From assembly GCA_017449285.1 (NCBI GenBank), contig JAFSJX010000029.1:1-51604 (forward strand): a DNA stretch of 51,604 bases. The letters are read 5' to 3'. The stretch comes from Treponema sp. (GTDB taxonomy: Bacteria > Spirochaetota > Spirochaetia > Treponematales > Treponemataceae). Shown in pieces: positions 15,743 to 24,172 of this stretch. The notes beneath the pieces were generated by a model, which was not told the DNA's origin, ran no database searches, and saw only the letters and a program-made list of their open reading frames with translations. Each line of letters begins with the position of its first letter. The stretch's first letter is position 1. Made by a program: the position numbers and the translations under genes.

Positions 15743-17659
15743 ATGGCTACCGTAACGAACGAACGCGCAAAGATTGTTGTTTTAGATTTTGGCTCGCAGT
15801 ACGCGCATCTGATTGCAAAGCGTCTGCGTATGATGGGGTATTACTCAGAAATTGCCCTGCCCTCTAGTGATGTCTCTTCGCTTGGAGAAAATGTCCGTGG
15901 CATCATTTTGAGCGGAGGACCTGCAAGTGTCTACGAGGCGAACATTCCCGAATTCAACGCCAAGATTCTTGATTTGCCCGTGCCGATTTTGGGATTGTGC
16001 TACGGTCATCAATTAATGGCGCAAAGTTACGGCGGAAAAGTCGGCAAAGCGGCTGTAGGCGAATTTGGTTTTGCCCAGTTGACCAAAACGGACGCAGGAA
16101 AATCTTCCCCCCTGCTTTCTGGCGTGAGCGATACGACGCAAGTGTGGATGAGCCATCAGGACGCAGTTCTTTCGCTTGCCGACGGATTTGAGGTCATCGG
16201 AACAACAAAAGACTGTCCGTTTGCAGCCGTACAGGATTTGACCCGCAAGCGATTTTCGCTCCAATGCCACTGTGAGGTAAAAGACACGCCCGAGGGAAAC
16301 ACGATTTTTGCCAATTTTGCGCAGATTTGCGGCATGGAGAAAAACTGGGACGAAGACACGGTGCTTGCTCATATTTTGGAAAGCATAAAAAAAGACGCAG
16401 GTGACAAAAACGTACTGCTCTTTTTGAGCGGCGGCGTGGATTCCACCGTGGCGTTCGCCCTTTTGAACAAGGCTTTGGGTCAGGAGCGCGTGCTGGGCTT
16501 GCACATTGACAACGGATTTATGCGCAAGAATGAAAGCGCGAACGTGGAGAAAGCATATCACGCGCACGGATTCAATAATTTTATCGTTGAAGACGCAAGC
16601 GAAAGCTTCCTCGCCGCAATAAAAGGACTGACCGACCCGCAGAAAAAACGCATGGCTGTGGGCGAAAATTTTATCACCGTGCGGAATGAGGTCGTGGCAA
16701 AGCAAAAACTGGACGAAGAGAAATGGATGCTTGCGCAGGGAACGCTATATCCCGACATCATCGAATCAGGCGGCACAAAAAACAGCAAGACAATTAAGAC
16801 GCACCACAACCGCGTGGCAGGAATTCAAGCCCTGATTGAAAAAGGACTGATTATTGAGCCGCTCAAAGATTTGTACAAGGACGAAGTGCGTTCCATCGGA
16901 AAGAAAATTGGACTTGAAGATGAACTGGTGATGCGACACCCGTTCCCCGGTCCTGGATTGAGTATCAACGTGCTTTGTACGGACGGAAAATCAGAAGAAA
17001 AAGACGCGGAAGAAATGGCACAGGCGCAAAAAGAACTGGATGCCGTGCCGCTCACGCAGTTCTGCGAAAAATGCGCCGCCTCACTCCGCAAATCTATTCT
17101 CCCTGTGCGCTCCGTAGGCGTTCAAGGAGATTTCCGAACCTACCGCTTCCCCGCCGTGCTGACGTTCCGCGCGGAGATTTCGGCAGACTCAACCACCGAT
17201 GGCTTCTATCATCTGCCAAAAAAATGGGAGAAACTGGAAGCCGCATCCAGCGCAATCACCAACAGCGCGCAGTTTATCAACCGATGCATTATCAAACTGT
17301 GGCAGAATCCGCGCGTCAAAGATGAGGATTTGCACTTGCAGGAAGGATATTGCGACCGCCGCCGCCTCGACCAAACGCGTGATGCTGACAATATCGTGCT
17401 TGCCGCGCTCCACAAAAACGGCTGGTACAATAAAATTTTCCAGCACCTGACGATAAATTTGCCGTATGCGTCAAGCGCAGACAGATGCAGTTTTGTCCTG
17501 CGTCCCGTATGTAGTGAGGACGTAATGACCGCGCGCTTTGCGCAGTTGCCACAGGATTTGCTCAAAGGGGTTGTGGAGGAAATCGCGCATCTTCCCTATG
17601 TGGATGCCATTTTCTACGACGTGACCAACAAACCGCCCGCAACATTCGGGTGGGAGTAA
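15743..17659 (+). CDS. guaA: GMP synthase (glutamine-hydrolysing), long form (638 aa)
   Basis: It converts XMP to GMP with glutamine as amide donor. The N-terminal class I glutaminase has LGLCYGHQL (nucleophile Cys86) and a His/Glu pair in LQCHCEVKDT, where most GuaA have QFHPE. The ATP-pyrophosphatase P-loop is FLSGGVDST at about residue 228. The protein ends in the standard dimerisation motif YDVTNKPPATFGWE. It is about 110 residues longer than E. coli GuaA (525 aa). The extra length lies in the synthetase half, after the HPFPGPGL motif, as in long GMP synthases. The start is ATG 15743: the conserved N-terminus begins there and TATCAT lies 5 nt upstream with no ribosome site, so leaderless translation is possible. 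Confidence 0.95.
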   Translation: MATVTNERAKIVVLDFGSQYAHLIAKRLRMMGYYSEIALPSSDVSSLGENVRGIILSGGPASVYEANIPEFNAKILDLPVPILGLCYGHQLMAQSYGGKVGKAAVGEFGFAQLTKTDAGKSSPLLSGVSDTTQVWMSHQDAVLSLADGFEVIGTTKDCPFAAVQDLTRKRFSLQCHCEVKDTPEGNTIFANFAQICGMEKNWDEDTVLAHILESIKKDAGDKNVLLFLSGGVDSTVAFALLNKALGQERVLGLHIDNGFMRKNESANVEKAYHAHGFNNFIVEDASESFLAAIKGLTDPQKKRMAVGENFITVRNEVVAKQKLDEEKWMLAQGTLYPDIIESGGTKNSKTIKTHHNRVAGIQALIEKGLIIEPLKDLYKDEVRSIGKKIGLEDELVMRHPFPGPGLSINVLCTDGKSEEKDAEEMAQAQKELDAVPLTQFCEKCAASLRKSILPVRSVGVQGDFRTYRFPAVLTFRAEISADSTTDGFYHLPKKWEKLEAASSAITNSAQFINRCIIKLWQNPRVKDEDLHLQEGYCDRRRLDQTRDADNIVLAALHKNGWYNKIFQHLTINLPYASSADRCSFVLRPVCSEDVMTARFAQLPQDLLKGVVEEIAHLPYVDAIFYDVTNKPPATFGWE

Positions 17660-17664
17660 GTATT

Positions 17665-17757
17665 TGGAATGCCGTCCGTGGCATTCCAAAACTCGACAGA
17701 AGCATTCGCTTCTGTCCTGGCTTTTCACTCGCCGTCCTTGGCGGCTCGCTGTTTTTC
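17665..17757 (+). repeat. Cluster of strong hairpins after guaA
   Basis: TTGGAATGCC pairs with GGCATTCCAA around a 6-nt loop. GACAGAAGC pairs with GCTTCTGTC around ATTC. A weaker CGCC/GGCG stem is then followed by GTTTTTCTTT. The second hairpin and the following TGGCTTTTCA also occur, reverse-complemented, near 43000-43030. This is one member of the dispersed hairpin family and may also end guaA transcription. Confidence 0.55.
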
Positions 17758-17787
17758 TTTCAAAAACTACGTTCCTCAACTGAAGAC

Positions 17788-17830
17788 AAAAAAATCCCCC
17801 GAAGTCATAGGAACTTCAGGGGATTTTGCT
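17788..17830 (-). terminator. Terminator of yegP, probably bidirectional
   Basis: AAATCCCC(C)GAAGT and ACTTC(A)GGGGATTT form a long stem with a small loop. T runs follow on the minus strand past the yegP stop (seven T), and a shorter run follows on the plus strand. Confidence 0.8.
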
Positions 17831-17841
17831 TTGTGGGCAAA

Positions 17842-18222
17842 CTATGCTTCCGCGCTCTTGTCTACCACTTCGGCAGCAGGAGCATTCGTCTTGATTGACT
17901 CGATGCCGTTCTTTACGTTCTGCTTTGTAGTGTAGCCTTCGCCACTTGCAATAATCTCGCCATTTGATGCCTTCAGACGATAGCGGAATTTTCCAGCCTT
18001 GTCCTTGTAAATCTCAAACTTCGGATTTCTGAGAGTTGCATATCCTTCTACAGTCTGATCCTCAATTTCGGCAGTACAGTTCTTGCGCACACTTTCAATG
18101 CCTTTTTTTGCATTTGTCTTTGAGACATACACTTCAGAAGTAGCAATAATTTCGTTATTGCCTGCAACTAAATTAAATTTAAAGCCATTCTTTGCTTTAT
18201 CAAGAATAAATTTTCCAGCCAT
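17842..18222 (-). CDS. YegP/DUF1508 protein with two repeats (126 aa)
   Basis: Two copies of the ~50-residue DUF1508 fold are visible: FILDKAKNGFKFNLVAGNNE with IATSEVYVSKTNAKKGIESV, then FEIYKDKAGKFRYRLKASNG with IASGEGYTTKQNVKNGIESI. The family forms a small beta-rich tandem domain. It is common in bacteria but its function is unknown. An Ala/Val-rich tail of about 12 residues follows. Translation has a strong AAGGAG ribosome site 7 nt upstream of the ATG. It has its own sigma-70 type promoter and a strong terminator, so it is probably monocistronic and well expressed. Confidence 0.9.
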   Translation of the reverse strand: MAGKFILDKAKNGFKFNLVAGNNEIIATSEVYVSKTNAKKGIESVRKNCTAEIEDQTVEGYATLRNPKFEIYKDKAGKFRYRLKASNGEIIASGEGYTTKQNVKNGIESIKTNAPAAEVVDKSAEA

Positions 18223-18258
18223 ATATATCTCCTTGTGGCATTTATTTTTCTTACTTAT

Positions 18259-18287
18259 ATGATACTACTTTTATATTGAATTAGCAA
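18259..18287 (-). promoter_or_regulatory. Sigma-70 type promoter of yegP
   Basis: The minus strand shows TTGCTA (18287-18282), a 17-nt spacer and TATCAT (18264-18259), 36 nt before the yegP start. Confidence 0.6.
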
Positions 18288-18335
18288 GAAAAAAATGAGC
18301 ATATTTTTCAAAAGGTCTTTTCGTCCGCCGCAAAA

Positions 18336-19988
18336 TCAGCCGTTATATTTTTCAATCAGCTCGCTCAAAAGAGGAATCAACTGCTTTTTTCGGCTCATCA
18401 CGTCTTTAAGGAAATACACGTTGTCTTCCTGTTTGGGGAACGTGATGTAGGGAATGAACCGTTTGTCCGCCGCAACAAGCATAACTGAACTGAGCCGCGT
18501 AATATTGGTGACGAGCAGCGCGGAAAAAAGTCCGTTCTGGGAGCGGCGCGTAATTTCAAGCTCATCCAAAAATTCTTTTTTACGGTTCAAGATTTCCTGC
18601 GTGCTGTCAACTTCAATCTGGCTGACGGTGTACACATTCTTTTCGTCCCGATATTCTTTTTTGTCCTGCCTGATAACGTCGGAAGCAGACCTTGAACCGA
18701 TGTGACTTCCCGCGTTCAGAATATCCTCCCCAAGCTGGTCAATCTCCAATCCCGTTATGCTTGAAAGATAATTCGCCGTCTCCCGGTCAGTGTCGGTCGT
18801 TGTCGTAGAATGAAGAATCAGCGTGTCGCTCAAAATGCCGCACAAAAGAATCTGTGCGATTTCCAGCGGAATTGAGATACGGTTCTCGCGGTACAAATTG
18901 GTGACGATTGTAGCAGTTGAACCGACAGGCTTATTGATAAAGGTAATCGGATTGCGCGTCGTTATAGAACCGATTCGGTGATGGTCAATAATCTCGCGGA
19001 TTGCATAATGCTCAATTCCTTCCGCCGCCTGAGAGAACTCATTATGGTCAACAAGGGCAACCTCAACACGGGCATCATGCAACAAGTCATTTTCGGTAAT
19101 CATTCCGACCACTCTATTATCATCATCAACTACGGTAAGCGAACGGCTAGGACTATCGTGCAAAAGCGGACGGATTTTTTTTACGCTGTCACTTTTATGC
19201 ACCGCCGGAATATTACTGTCTGCCATAAGCGCGGCTGGAGAAGAATACGTCGTCAAAAGAACCGTGGAAGATGTGTCGTATGAACTTAGCAGAATCGGAA
19301 TCTTCTTTTTTTCTGCCTTTGCGATAATCGCCTTGCTCGGAACAAGCGAAGACACAACCACTATTGCCCGCGCACCTTTTTCGATGCAGTAATCCTGAAT
19401 ATTCTCGCGGTCACCAGTTACAACAATCACTTTTTCGGAAAGATGTGACTCAAAAATCCGCTGGAAGGTCTCTAAAGAATCATCAGCAACCAGAATCAGC
19501 CCTTTAAAAATTTCCTTGTCATCACGGACACAGAGCGGCTGGGCATCCAATGTTTCGCGGATAAGCTCAACGCTGGTGGTAATCGCCGTATGCCGCTCAG
19601 GATTCAGAATGTCCAGGATGCTTTTTGCAAAGCCGCTGTAATGAAGCAACGCCTTGTAATGACCTTCCGCATCGACCACGGGCATAGAATGCCAGCCATT
19701 TTTCTGAAGTTTTTCCACCGCGCTCCAAACCGATTTATTTTCAAGGACAGTCTCCGTTCCTTCGGGCATATAAAATTCCGCGCGCGGCTGCAAATCGTGA
19801 AAATACACCGGCTTTGGCACATTAAAACGCTTCAGAATATAATCTGACTGCGGAGAAAGGTGTCCAGCGCGAGCAGCCACATATTCATCATGGCCCATCA
19901 AATTTTTGAGGCGCGCATACGCCGTTGCAGAAACGATAGAATCAGTATCAGGATTGCGATGACCGATAACGTATACTGTGTGTCTCAT
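18336..19988 (-). CDS. ppaC: Manganese-dependent inorganic pyrophosphatase with CBS and DRTGG domains (550 aa)
   Basis: This is a family II (DHH) pyrophosphatase with a regulatory insert. The DHH core has IGHRNPDTDSIVSATAYA at 8-25, EIIDHHRIG (about 330) and GILSDTLIL. The C-terminal DHHA2 domain ends with VMSRKKQLIPLLSEL. Between the first strands and the DHH motif lie a CBS motif pair (PVVDAEGHYKALL; LTVVDDDNRVVGMITENDLL) and a DRTGG domain (about 190-240). Such enzymes are controlled by adenine nucleotides bound at the CBS domains. The start has AAGGAA with good spacing. It lies 29 nt after metI, so it may be cotranscribed with metNI. Confidence 0.92.
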   Translation of the reverse strand: MRHTVYVIGHRNPDTDSIVSATAYARLKNLMGHDEYVAARAGHLSPQSDYILKRFNVPKPVYFHDLQPRAEFYMPEGTETVLENKSVWSAVEKLQKNGWHSMPVVDAEGHYKALLHYSGFAKSILDILNPERHTAITTSVELIRETLDAQPLCVRDDKEIFKGLILVADDSLETFQRIFESHLSEKVIVVTGDRENIQDYCIEKGARAIVVVSSLVPSKAIIAKAEKKKIPILLSSYDTSSTVLLTTYSSPAALMADSNIPAVHKSDSVKKIRPLLHDSPSRSLTVVDDDNRVVGMITENDLLHDARVEVALVDHNEFSQAAEGIEHYAIREIIDHHRIGSITTRNPITFINKPVGSTATIVTNLYRENRISIPLEIAQILLCGILSDTLILHSTTTTDTDRETANYLSSITGLEIDQLGEDILNAGSHIGSRSASDVIRQDKKEYRDEKNVYTVSQIEVDSTQEILNRKKEFLDELEITRRSQNGLFSALLVTNITRLSSVMLVAADKRFIPYITFPKQEDNVYFLKDVMSRKKQLIPLLSELIEKYNG

Positions 19989-20017
19989 TTTTTAGTTCCT
20001 TTTTTGTCTGTCTTCGT

Positions 20018-20683
20018 TTATCTGCGCTTCATCATCCGTGCGCTGATTTTTGTGCCGACCGCCTGAATCACCTCTACCAACACAAGGATGACCACGACAG
20101 CCACAAACATGATGTCCGTCCTGAACCGCTGGTAGCCGTACCGAATCGCAAGGTCACCAAGACCGCCACCACCGATTGCGCCAGCCATTGCCGAATAGCC
20201 GATAAGATTGATAACCGTAAGCGTAATGCCGTCCACCAGTGCGGGCAATGCCTCTGGTAAAAGCACTTTGTAGATAATCTGCCAGTTGGTAGAGCCGATT
20301 GCCTTTGCCGCCTGAATCACGCCGGGGTCAACCTCTTTGAGCGCAGTCTCTATCACACGGGCAACGAACGGAGCCGCCGCAATGGAAAGCGGAACAATCG
20401 TCGCCTTAGTGCCGATGCTCGTGTGCAGCAAAAAACGTGAGAGCGGAAAAAGCAGAATCATCAGAATGATAAAAGGAAATGACCGAAGCACATTCACGAT
20501 GCGCGAAAGCACTTGGTTCAGCACGGGATGCGGACTGATGCCGCTTATGGGGTCGGTCGTAAATAAGAGGACACCGAGCGGAAGCCCCAGAAGAACGGAA
20601 AAAATCGTAGAGAAAAGCACCATCAGAAGCGTCTGAACGGTTGCCTGAGAGACAAGGTTGAAAATCATCTGCGCGTTACTCAT
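20018..20683 (-). CDS. metI: Methionine-type ABC transporter permease (221 aa)
   Basis: This inner-membrane permease has five hydrophobic segments and matches MetI in length. The coupling region has RVIETALKEVDPGVIQAAKAIGSTNWQII and the EAA-type loop reads LPEALPALVDGITLTVINLIGYSAMAG. Its start overlaps the end of metN by 8 bases, so the two are translationally coupled. It would carry D/L-methionine or methionine derivatives with MetN and a MetQ lipoprotein. No metQ is present here, so the binding protein must be encoded elsewhere. Confidence 0.93.
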   Translation of the reverse strand: MSNAQMIFNLVSQATVQTLLMVLFSTIFSVLLGLPLGVLLFTTDPISGISPHPVLNQVLSRIVNVLRSFPFIILMILLFPLSRFLLHTSIGTKATIVPLSIAAAPFVARVIETALKEVDPGVIQAAKAIGSTNWQIIYKVLLPEALPALVDGITLTVINLIGYSAMAGAIGGGGLGDLAIRYGYQRFRTDIMFVAVVVILVLVEVIQAVGTKISARMMKRR

Positions 20684-21704
20684 TGCAGTCCTCCACGATA
20701 ATGCCGTTTTCTTTCAGATAGGCGATTGCCTTGGCAATTTCTGACGGCTCTCCGCTAAAATCCATGACCAGTGTACCCACTTTTTCTTCGGGCAAAGACT
20801 GGATTCCTGCCGCACGGATATTGAAAGACACGTCAAATTTCCGCGCCACATTGCTTATAACAGGCTCATCGGTCAGACTGCCGTTAAAACGCAGGGTATA
20901 GTTTCCGCCGCCGTTACTCCAGCGCACAAAATGCTTGTCCTGCGCCGCCTGCGGATTCTGCGACAGGTGGGAAAGAAAATCCTTGGTCACGTCGCTCTGG
21001 GGGCGCATAAAAATATTCTCTACGCTGCCCGTTTCCACCACCAGCCCGTCATGCACCACGGCAACCTGACTGCACGCATCGCGCACCACTTCCATCTGAT
21101 GCGTAATCATCACCACAGTCAGATTCATCTTCTTCTGAATTTCGCGGATAAGATTGAGGATTGACTGCGTGGTCTGCGGGTCAAGCGCACTGGTCGCCTC
21201 GTCGCAAAAAAGAATGTCGGGATTGTTGGCAAGGGCGCGCGCAATGGCGATACGCTGTTTTTGTCCGCCGCTCAATGTGCTTACGGGAGCATTCGCCCTG
21301 TCAGAAAGCCCGACCAGTTCCAGAAGTTCCGCCACACGGCTACGGATTTTTGCCTTTGGTGTGCCGCAGATTTCCAAAGGATAAGCGATGTTCCCTGCCG
21401 CGTTGCGAGAGGAAAACAGATTGAAATTCTGAAAAATCATTCCCGTCTTGCGGCGGCGTTCAATCAAAGCGCGTCCCGTAAGAGTGTCCACGCGCTCTCC
21501 GTCATAAAACACTTCGCCCGAATCAGGTTTTTCCAAAAGACTGACCAACCGTATGAGCGAAGACTTTCCCGCGCCGCTCTTCCCGATAACACCAAAAATC
21601 GTGTTTGAAGGAATATGAAGGCTGATGTCACGCACCGCCGTCACCGAGCCAGATTCAGAATCCGTTTTATATGCCTTAACCAAATGCCGAAGGTCGATTT
21701 CCAT
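20676..21704 (-). CDS. metN: Methionine-type ABC transporter ATPase with NIL domain (342 aa)
   Basis: The ATPase has Walker A GKSGAGKSSL (about 38-47), signature LSGGQKQRIAIARAL, Walker B ILFCDEATSALDP and the switch His in VVMITHQM. The last ~85 residues (from FVRWSNGGGNYTLRF) form a NIL-type regulatory domain. In MetN this domain binds methionine and inhibits transport. TATACT ends 9 nt before the ATG and no Shine-Dalgarno is present, so the mRNA leader is very short or absent. No SAM riboswitch is visible upstream; the leader is too short to hold one. Confidence 0.94.
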   Translation of the reverse strand: MEIDLRHLVKAYKTDSESGSVTAVRDISLHIPSNTIFGVIGKSGAGKSSLIRLVSLLEKPDSGEVFYDGERVDTLTGRALIERRRKTGMIFQNFNLFSSRNAAGNIAYPLEICGTPKAKIRSRVAELLELVGLSDRANAPVSTLSGGQKQRIAIARALANNPDILFCDEATSALDPQTTQSILNLIREIQKKMNLTVVMITHQMEVVRDACSQVAVVHDGLVVETGSVENIFMRPQSDVTKDFLSHLSQNPQAAQDKHFVRWSNGGGNYTLRFNGSLTDEPVISNVARKFDVSFNIRAAGIQSLPEEKVGTLVMDFSGEPSEIAKAIAYLKENGIIVEDCNE

Positions 21705-21775
21705 AGTTTTTGTAGTATAGCACTTTTCCTAAGTTTGTACCATATCCTGCGCAAGAAGAAGAGTCCAAAAAAGAT

Positions 21776-21870
21776 TCATGCTGCCGGACGCTACGTTACG
21801 CCCTTCGCTCGCGCTCATTGCCGCCCGTACCGTGCGACAACTTCGGGGCTTCACATCGCTGGCAGGAGCA
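21776..21870 (-). repeat. Probable partial copy of the dispersed hairpin element
   Basis: Read on the minus strand it contains GGCAATGAGCGCGAGCGAAGG followed by GCGTAACG. This resembles the GGAGCGATAGCGTAACCCC block at 42920-42930 and related blocks at 23590-23620 and 45719-45745. It fills the gap between metN and the DUF1566 gene. No other gene is seen here. Confidence 0.4.
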
Positions 21871-21872
21871 GT

Positions 21873-22733
21873 TTACTTGCTGAAAGAGCGCACACAACAC
21901 ACGTAAAAACAGTCGCCCTTGGAGTAGCCGTCGAAGACGTAGCCACCAAGGAAACTGACACCCCACGCAAAGTAGTCGTGTTCGGACTGCGACGACGACC
22001 AATAGAAATCATCTGTCAATTCCACGCCGCCCAACGCTTTAATCACTTTGTTCAGCAGGGCTATGTTCCTATACACATAACACAGTTCCGCAAGGCTCGG
22101 CATGTACCAGCCGGTTTTATAGTTTTTGGGAAGGTTGTATGTTTCGCCATAGGTGTTCGCATAATGGAATGCGGGGTAATTTTCTTCGGCATTCTTTATA
22201 CCCTCTGTATCAATCTCACCGATTTCCTGCCAATTGTCGCTTCCGTCCGTGTCTCCCTCAAAGGTCGCAGTGTTGGCAGTACCTCCTCCGCTGTCACTTG
22301 GTTTGCATTTTATACTTTCAATTTTCGTACTATAGCTTATTGTGCTCCGTTTTGCCCAGCGGTACCTTCCCACCCCTCCATTCTCAGCAGAATTGTAAAT
22401 GCCTAGCCAGCCCCGTGGCGTTCCGTTTTCGTCAATGCTGTACAAGACTCCAACGGCATTCTTCTTCTGGTCATCCGCAAAGGTCAGGTCTTCGGCGTTG
22501 TAAGGCACAATCGTTCCGTCCGCCAAAAGTACATCGCCCACAGAATATGATTTTATCGTCACGTTTTCCGGCTCTGCAGGCTTTTTTCCCGCATTCCGCA
22601 CATCGTCCAGCATCGTGCTACAGGTACAAAACACGAGCGCACAAAACGCAAGCGCACGAACACGCCGGGTAGAACAGAAATGTCCAAGCCGCTGTTTACA
22701 ATGGCGTCGCTTTTCGGAAGGAATGCCAGACAT
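21873..22733 (-). CDS. DUF1566 (Lcl C-terminal domain-like) protein, probable lipoprotein; start uncertain
   Basis: The C-terminal half is a DUF1566 domain: NYPAFHYANTYGETYNL, TGWYMPSLAELCYVYRN, FYWSSSQSEHDYFAWGVSF and the ending CFYVCCVRSFSK. The Trp/Tyr/Ser pattern WSSSQ is diagnostic. These domains are abundant in treponemes and are thought to be surface-exposed. Upstream, SYSVGDVLLADGTIVPY is the usual lead-in. A hydrophobic ALAFCALVFCTCS segment could be a lipoprotein signal, in which case the true start is internal, about residue 22-30. The first ~60 residues overlap the end of the neighbouring envelope-protein gene in another frame, so the junction may be a deletion scar joining two genes. 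Confidence 0.7.
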   Translation of the reverse strand: MSGIPSEKRRHCKQRLGHFCSTRRVRALAFCALVFCTCSTMLDDVRNAGKKPAEPENVTIKSYSVGDVLLADGTIVPYNAEDLTFADDQKKNAVGVLYSIDENGTPRGWLGIYNSAENGGVGRYRWAKRSTISYSTKIESIKCKPSDSGGGTANTATFEGDTDGSDNWQEIGEIDTEGIKNAEENYPAFHYANTYGETYNLPKNYKTGWYMPSLAELCYVYRNIALLNKVIKALGGVELTDDFYWSSSQSEHDYFAWGVSFLGGYVFDGYSKGDCFYVCCVRSFSK

Positions 22734-23418
22734 TCGCCCCTGAGCGAAAAGCCCACATCAAGCGCGGAAAAATCCAATGGAAGTGTGCATTCAAGCCCAA
22801 CGCCGCCGCCGATTTCTGCGGACACATAATCTGCCCAGTCGCCCGTGGCAAAAGCCGCCTTGCTATATGCTCCGAACGCAAGCCCTTTGTAGCGTTTTTT
22901 TTCTTGTCGCCCTCTTTCATGTAGTTCGCAACTTTTTCATCGCGAAGGGCAGAAGCGTCAACTTTCACGCTTTTTCCGTTCACGCTGAGGGGAATCACCA
23001 TCTCTGTCTTTTCTGGCCAGTCCTTGTAGCTGGTGGAAAGTCCGCAGTTCTTTTTGGAAAGATTTTTCATCACGGCGGTCTTGTACCGTGCTACCGTAGC
23101 GTCTTTCCCAATGAAGAAAATGTCAGCATCAAGTTTTTCTTTTTCGTCGGCATCCACCGCATGAACGATTGCATATTTGTCTCGGCTTCCGTGCGACGAA
23201 GGCTTTTCCGCAACGACTGATTTTCCCAAATCCGTGCCGATTTCTTTTATCGCGCTTACGGAATCAATTTCCTTGTGTTCGCCCGTATAGTTGATGAACT
23301 CAACTGAGCGCATACCAGAGTCTTTCAGTTCAGATTTTTTGGTTTCCGCCGCAAAAATACCCCCCCCAGCATATACCGTACAGAGGAAAGCACAGGTTAG
23401 GAACAATACTTTTTTCAT
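22559..23418 (-). pseudogene. Envelope protein gene with signal peptide, disrupted at an A8 tract (possible phase variation)
   Basis: The product starts MKKVLFLTCAFLCTVYAG, a signal peptide. Its codons for Gly-Gly-Gly are a run of eight G (plus-strand 23360-23367). About 170 residues of unknown domain follow, including AIVHAVDADEKEKLDADIFFIGKD, a periplasmic-type beta/alpha segment. At plus-strand 22895-22902 there is an A8 run on the coding strand. As given, the frame runs into unrelated residues (NATKGLRSEHIARR). Adding one A gives KRYKGLAFGAYSKAAFATG, then YVSAEIGGGVGLECTLPL and FSALDVGFSLRGECLAFLP, which looks like alternating beta-barrel strands. The gene is thus off, or truncated, at the given tract length. 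It could be a pseudogene, a sequencing slip, or a phase-variable gene. No known family is recognised. Confidence 0.6.
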
Positions 23419-23517
23419 GCTTTGTCTCTCTAAAAACTTTATTATATGGAAATATTTTACAATGATTTTTTCTGATTGTCAAAAAATTATAACAATGAAA
23501 AAAGCGCAAGGGGGTGT

Positions 23518-23652
23518 AGCACCGCCGCAAGGCGTACCGAAGTGGCGGTGGTTGAGTAGGCGAAGCCGTATCGAAACCACCTGAACGAAGGTATGGAGCG
23601 AAAGCGAAAGTGCGGAAGACCCGACCCCGCCTTGTGCGGGGATGCGCCCAAA
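23518..23652 (+). repeat. Dispersed hairpin element, copy A
   Basis: It begins AGCACCGCCGCAAGGCGTAC, a stretch repeated exactly at 45691. It then holds a palindrome with arms GGTGGTT (23548) and AACCACC (ending 23582). The block GGTATGGAGCGAAAGCG follows at 23590, with its counterpart at 45719. It ends in CCCCGCCTTGTGCGGGG, a perfect hairpin. No coding capacity is evident between 23420 and 23670. Confidence 0.65.
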
Positions 23653-23673
23653 AAAACAGCAGAACAGGGTGAC

Positions 23674-24168
23674 TTAAAAGAAAAATTGAAACAAAAATTG
23701 GGACAAAAGCGCGCCAAACGTGATGAAAGGAACATAGGGAATGGCAAAAACGGGGCGGAATACGAATTGTCTGCCTTTTCGCCAGCTGTCACGAACCGCA
23801 AGCGCAAGATAAAAAAGAATGCCCCCAAGCGCGGCAAAGGCTATTGAAAAAAACACCAGCGGAAATCCCGTGTACAATGCGGCATACGCTCCGAAAAACA
23901 CGTCGCCCCAGCCAAGCGCACCGCCCGTCAGAAGTCGAGCCAGCACATACAGCACCACCGCGCACAGAACTGCCACCAGCGGATTTCCCAGCCCGAATAC
24001 TTTGAAAGATGGACTGAACGGATAGGGATGGAAAACGTAAAACACTACCAGCACAACAGAGCCGATTCCCACGTACCACAGCGGCACTCGGAATTTGCGG
24101 CTGTCGTATATTGCAGCGGGAAGAGCAAACAACAAAAAAATCACCGTTTCAAGCAAAAACATATCCAT
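23674..24168 (-). CDS. Type IV prepilin leader peptidase-like membrane protein (A24, 164 aa)
   Basis: It is a polytopic membrane aspartic protease-like protein of the short A24A type, without the methylase domain. The two catalytic Asp regions are AAIYDSRKFRVPLWYVG near the N-terminus and GGALGWGDVFFGA in the middle, the G-x-G-D type motif. It has five or six hydrophobic segments and ends in IPYVPFITFGALL. The start at 24168 was chosen because the conserved first helix begins there; it lies 4 nt after the stop of the upstream sensor gene. It would process type IV pilin-like prepilins, although none is encoded nearby. Confidence 0.8.
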   Translation of the reverse strand: MDMFLLETVIFLLFALPAAIYDSRKFRVPLWYVGIGSVVLVVFYVFHPYPFSPSFKVFGLGNPLVAVLCAVVLYVLARLLTGGALGWGDVFFGAYAALYTGFPLVFFSIAFAALGGILFYLALAVRDSWRKGRQFVFRPVFAIPYVPFITFGALLSQFLFQFFF

Positions 24169-24172
24169 ACTT

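Noticed and set aside
20018..21720. SAM riboswitch upstream of metN
   Set aside because: The -10 box ends 9 nt before the ATG, so there is no room for an RNA leader.
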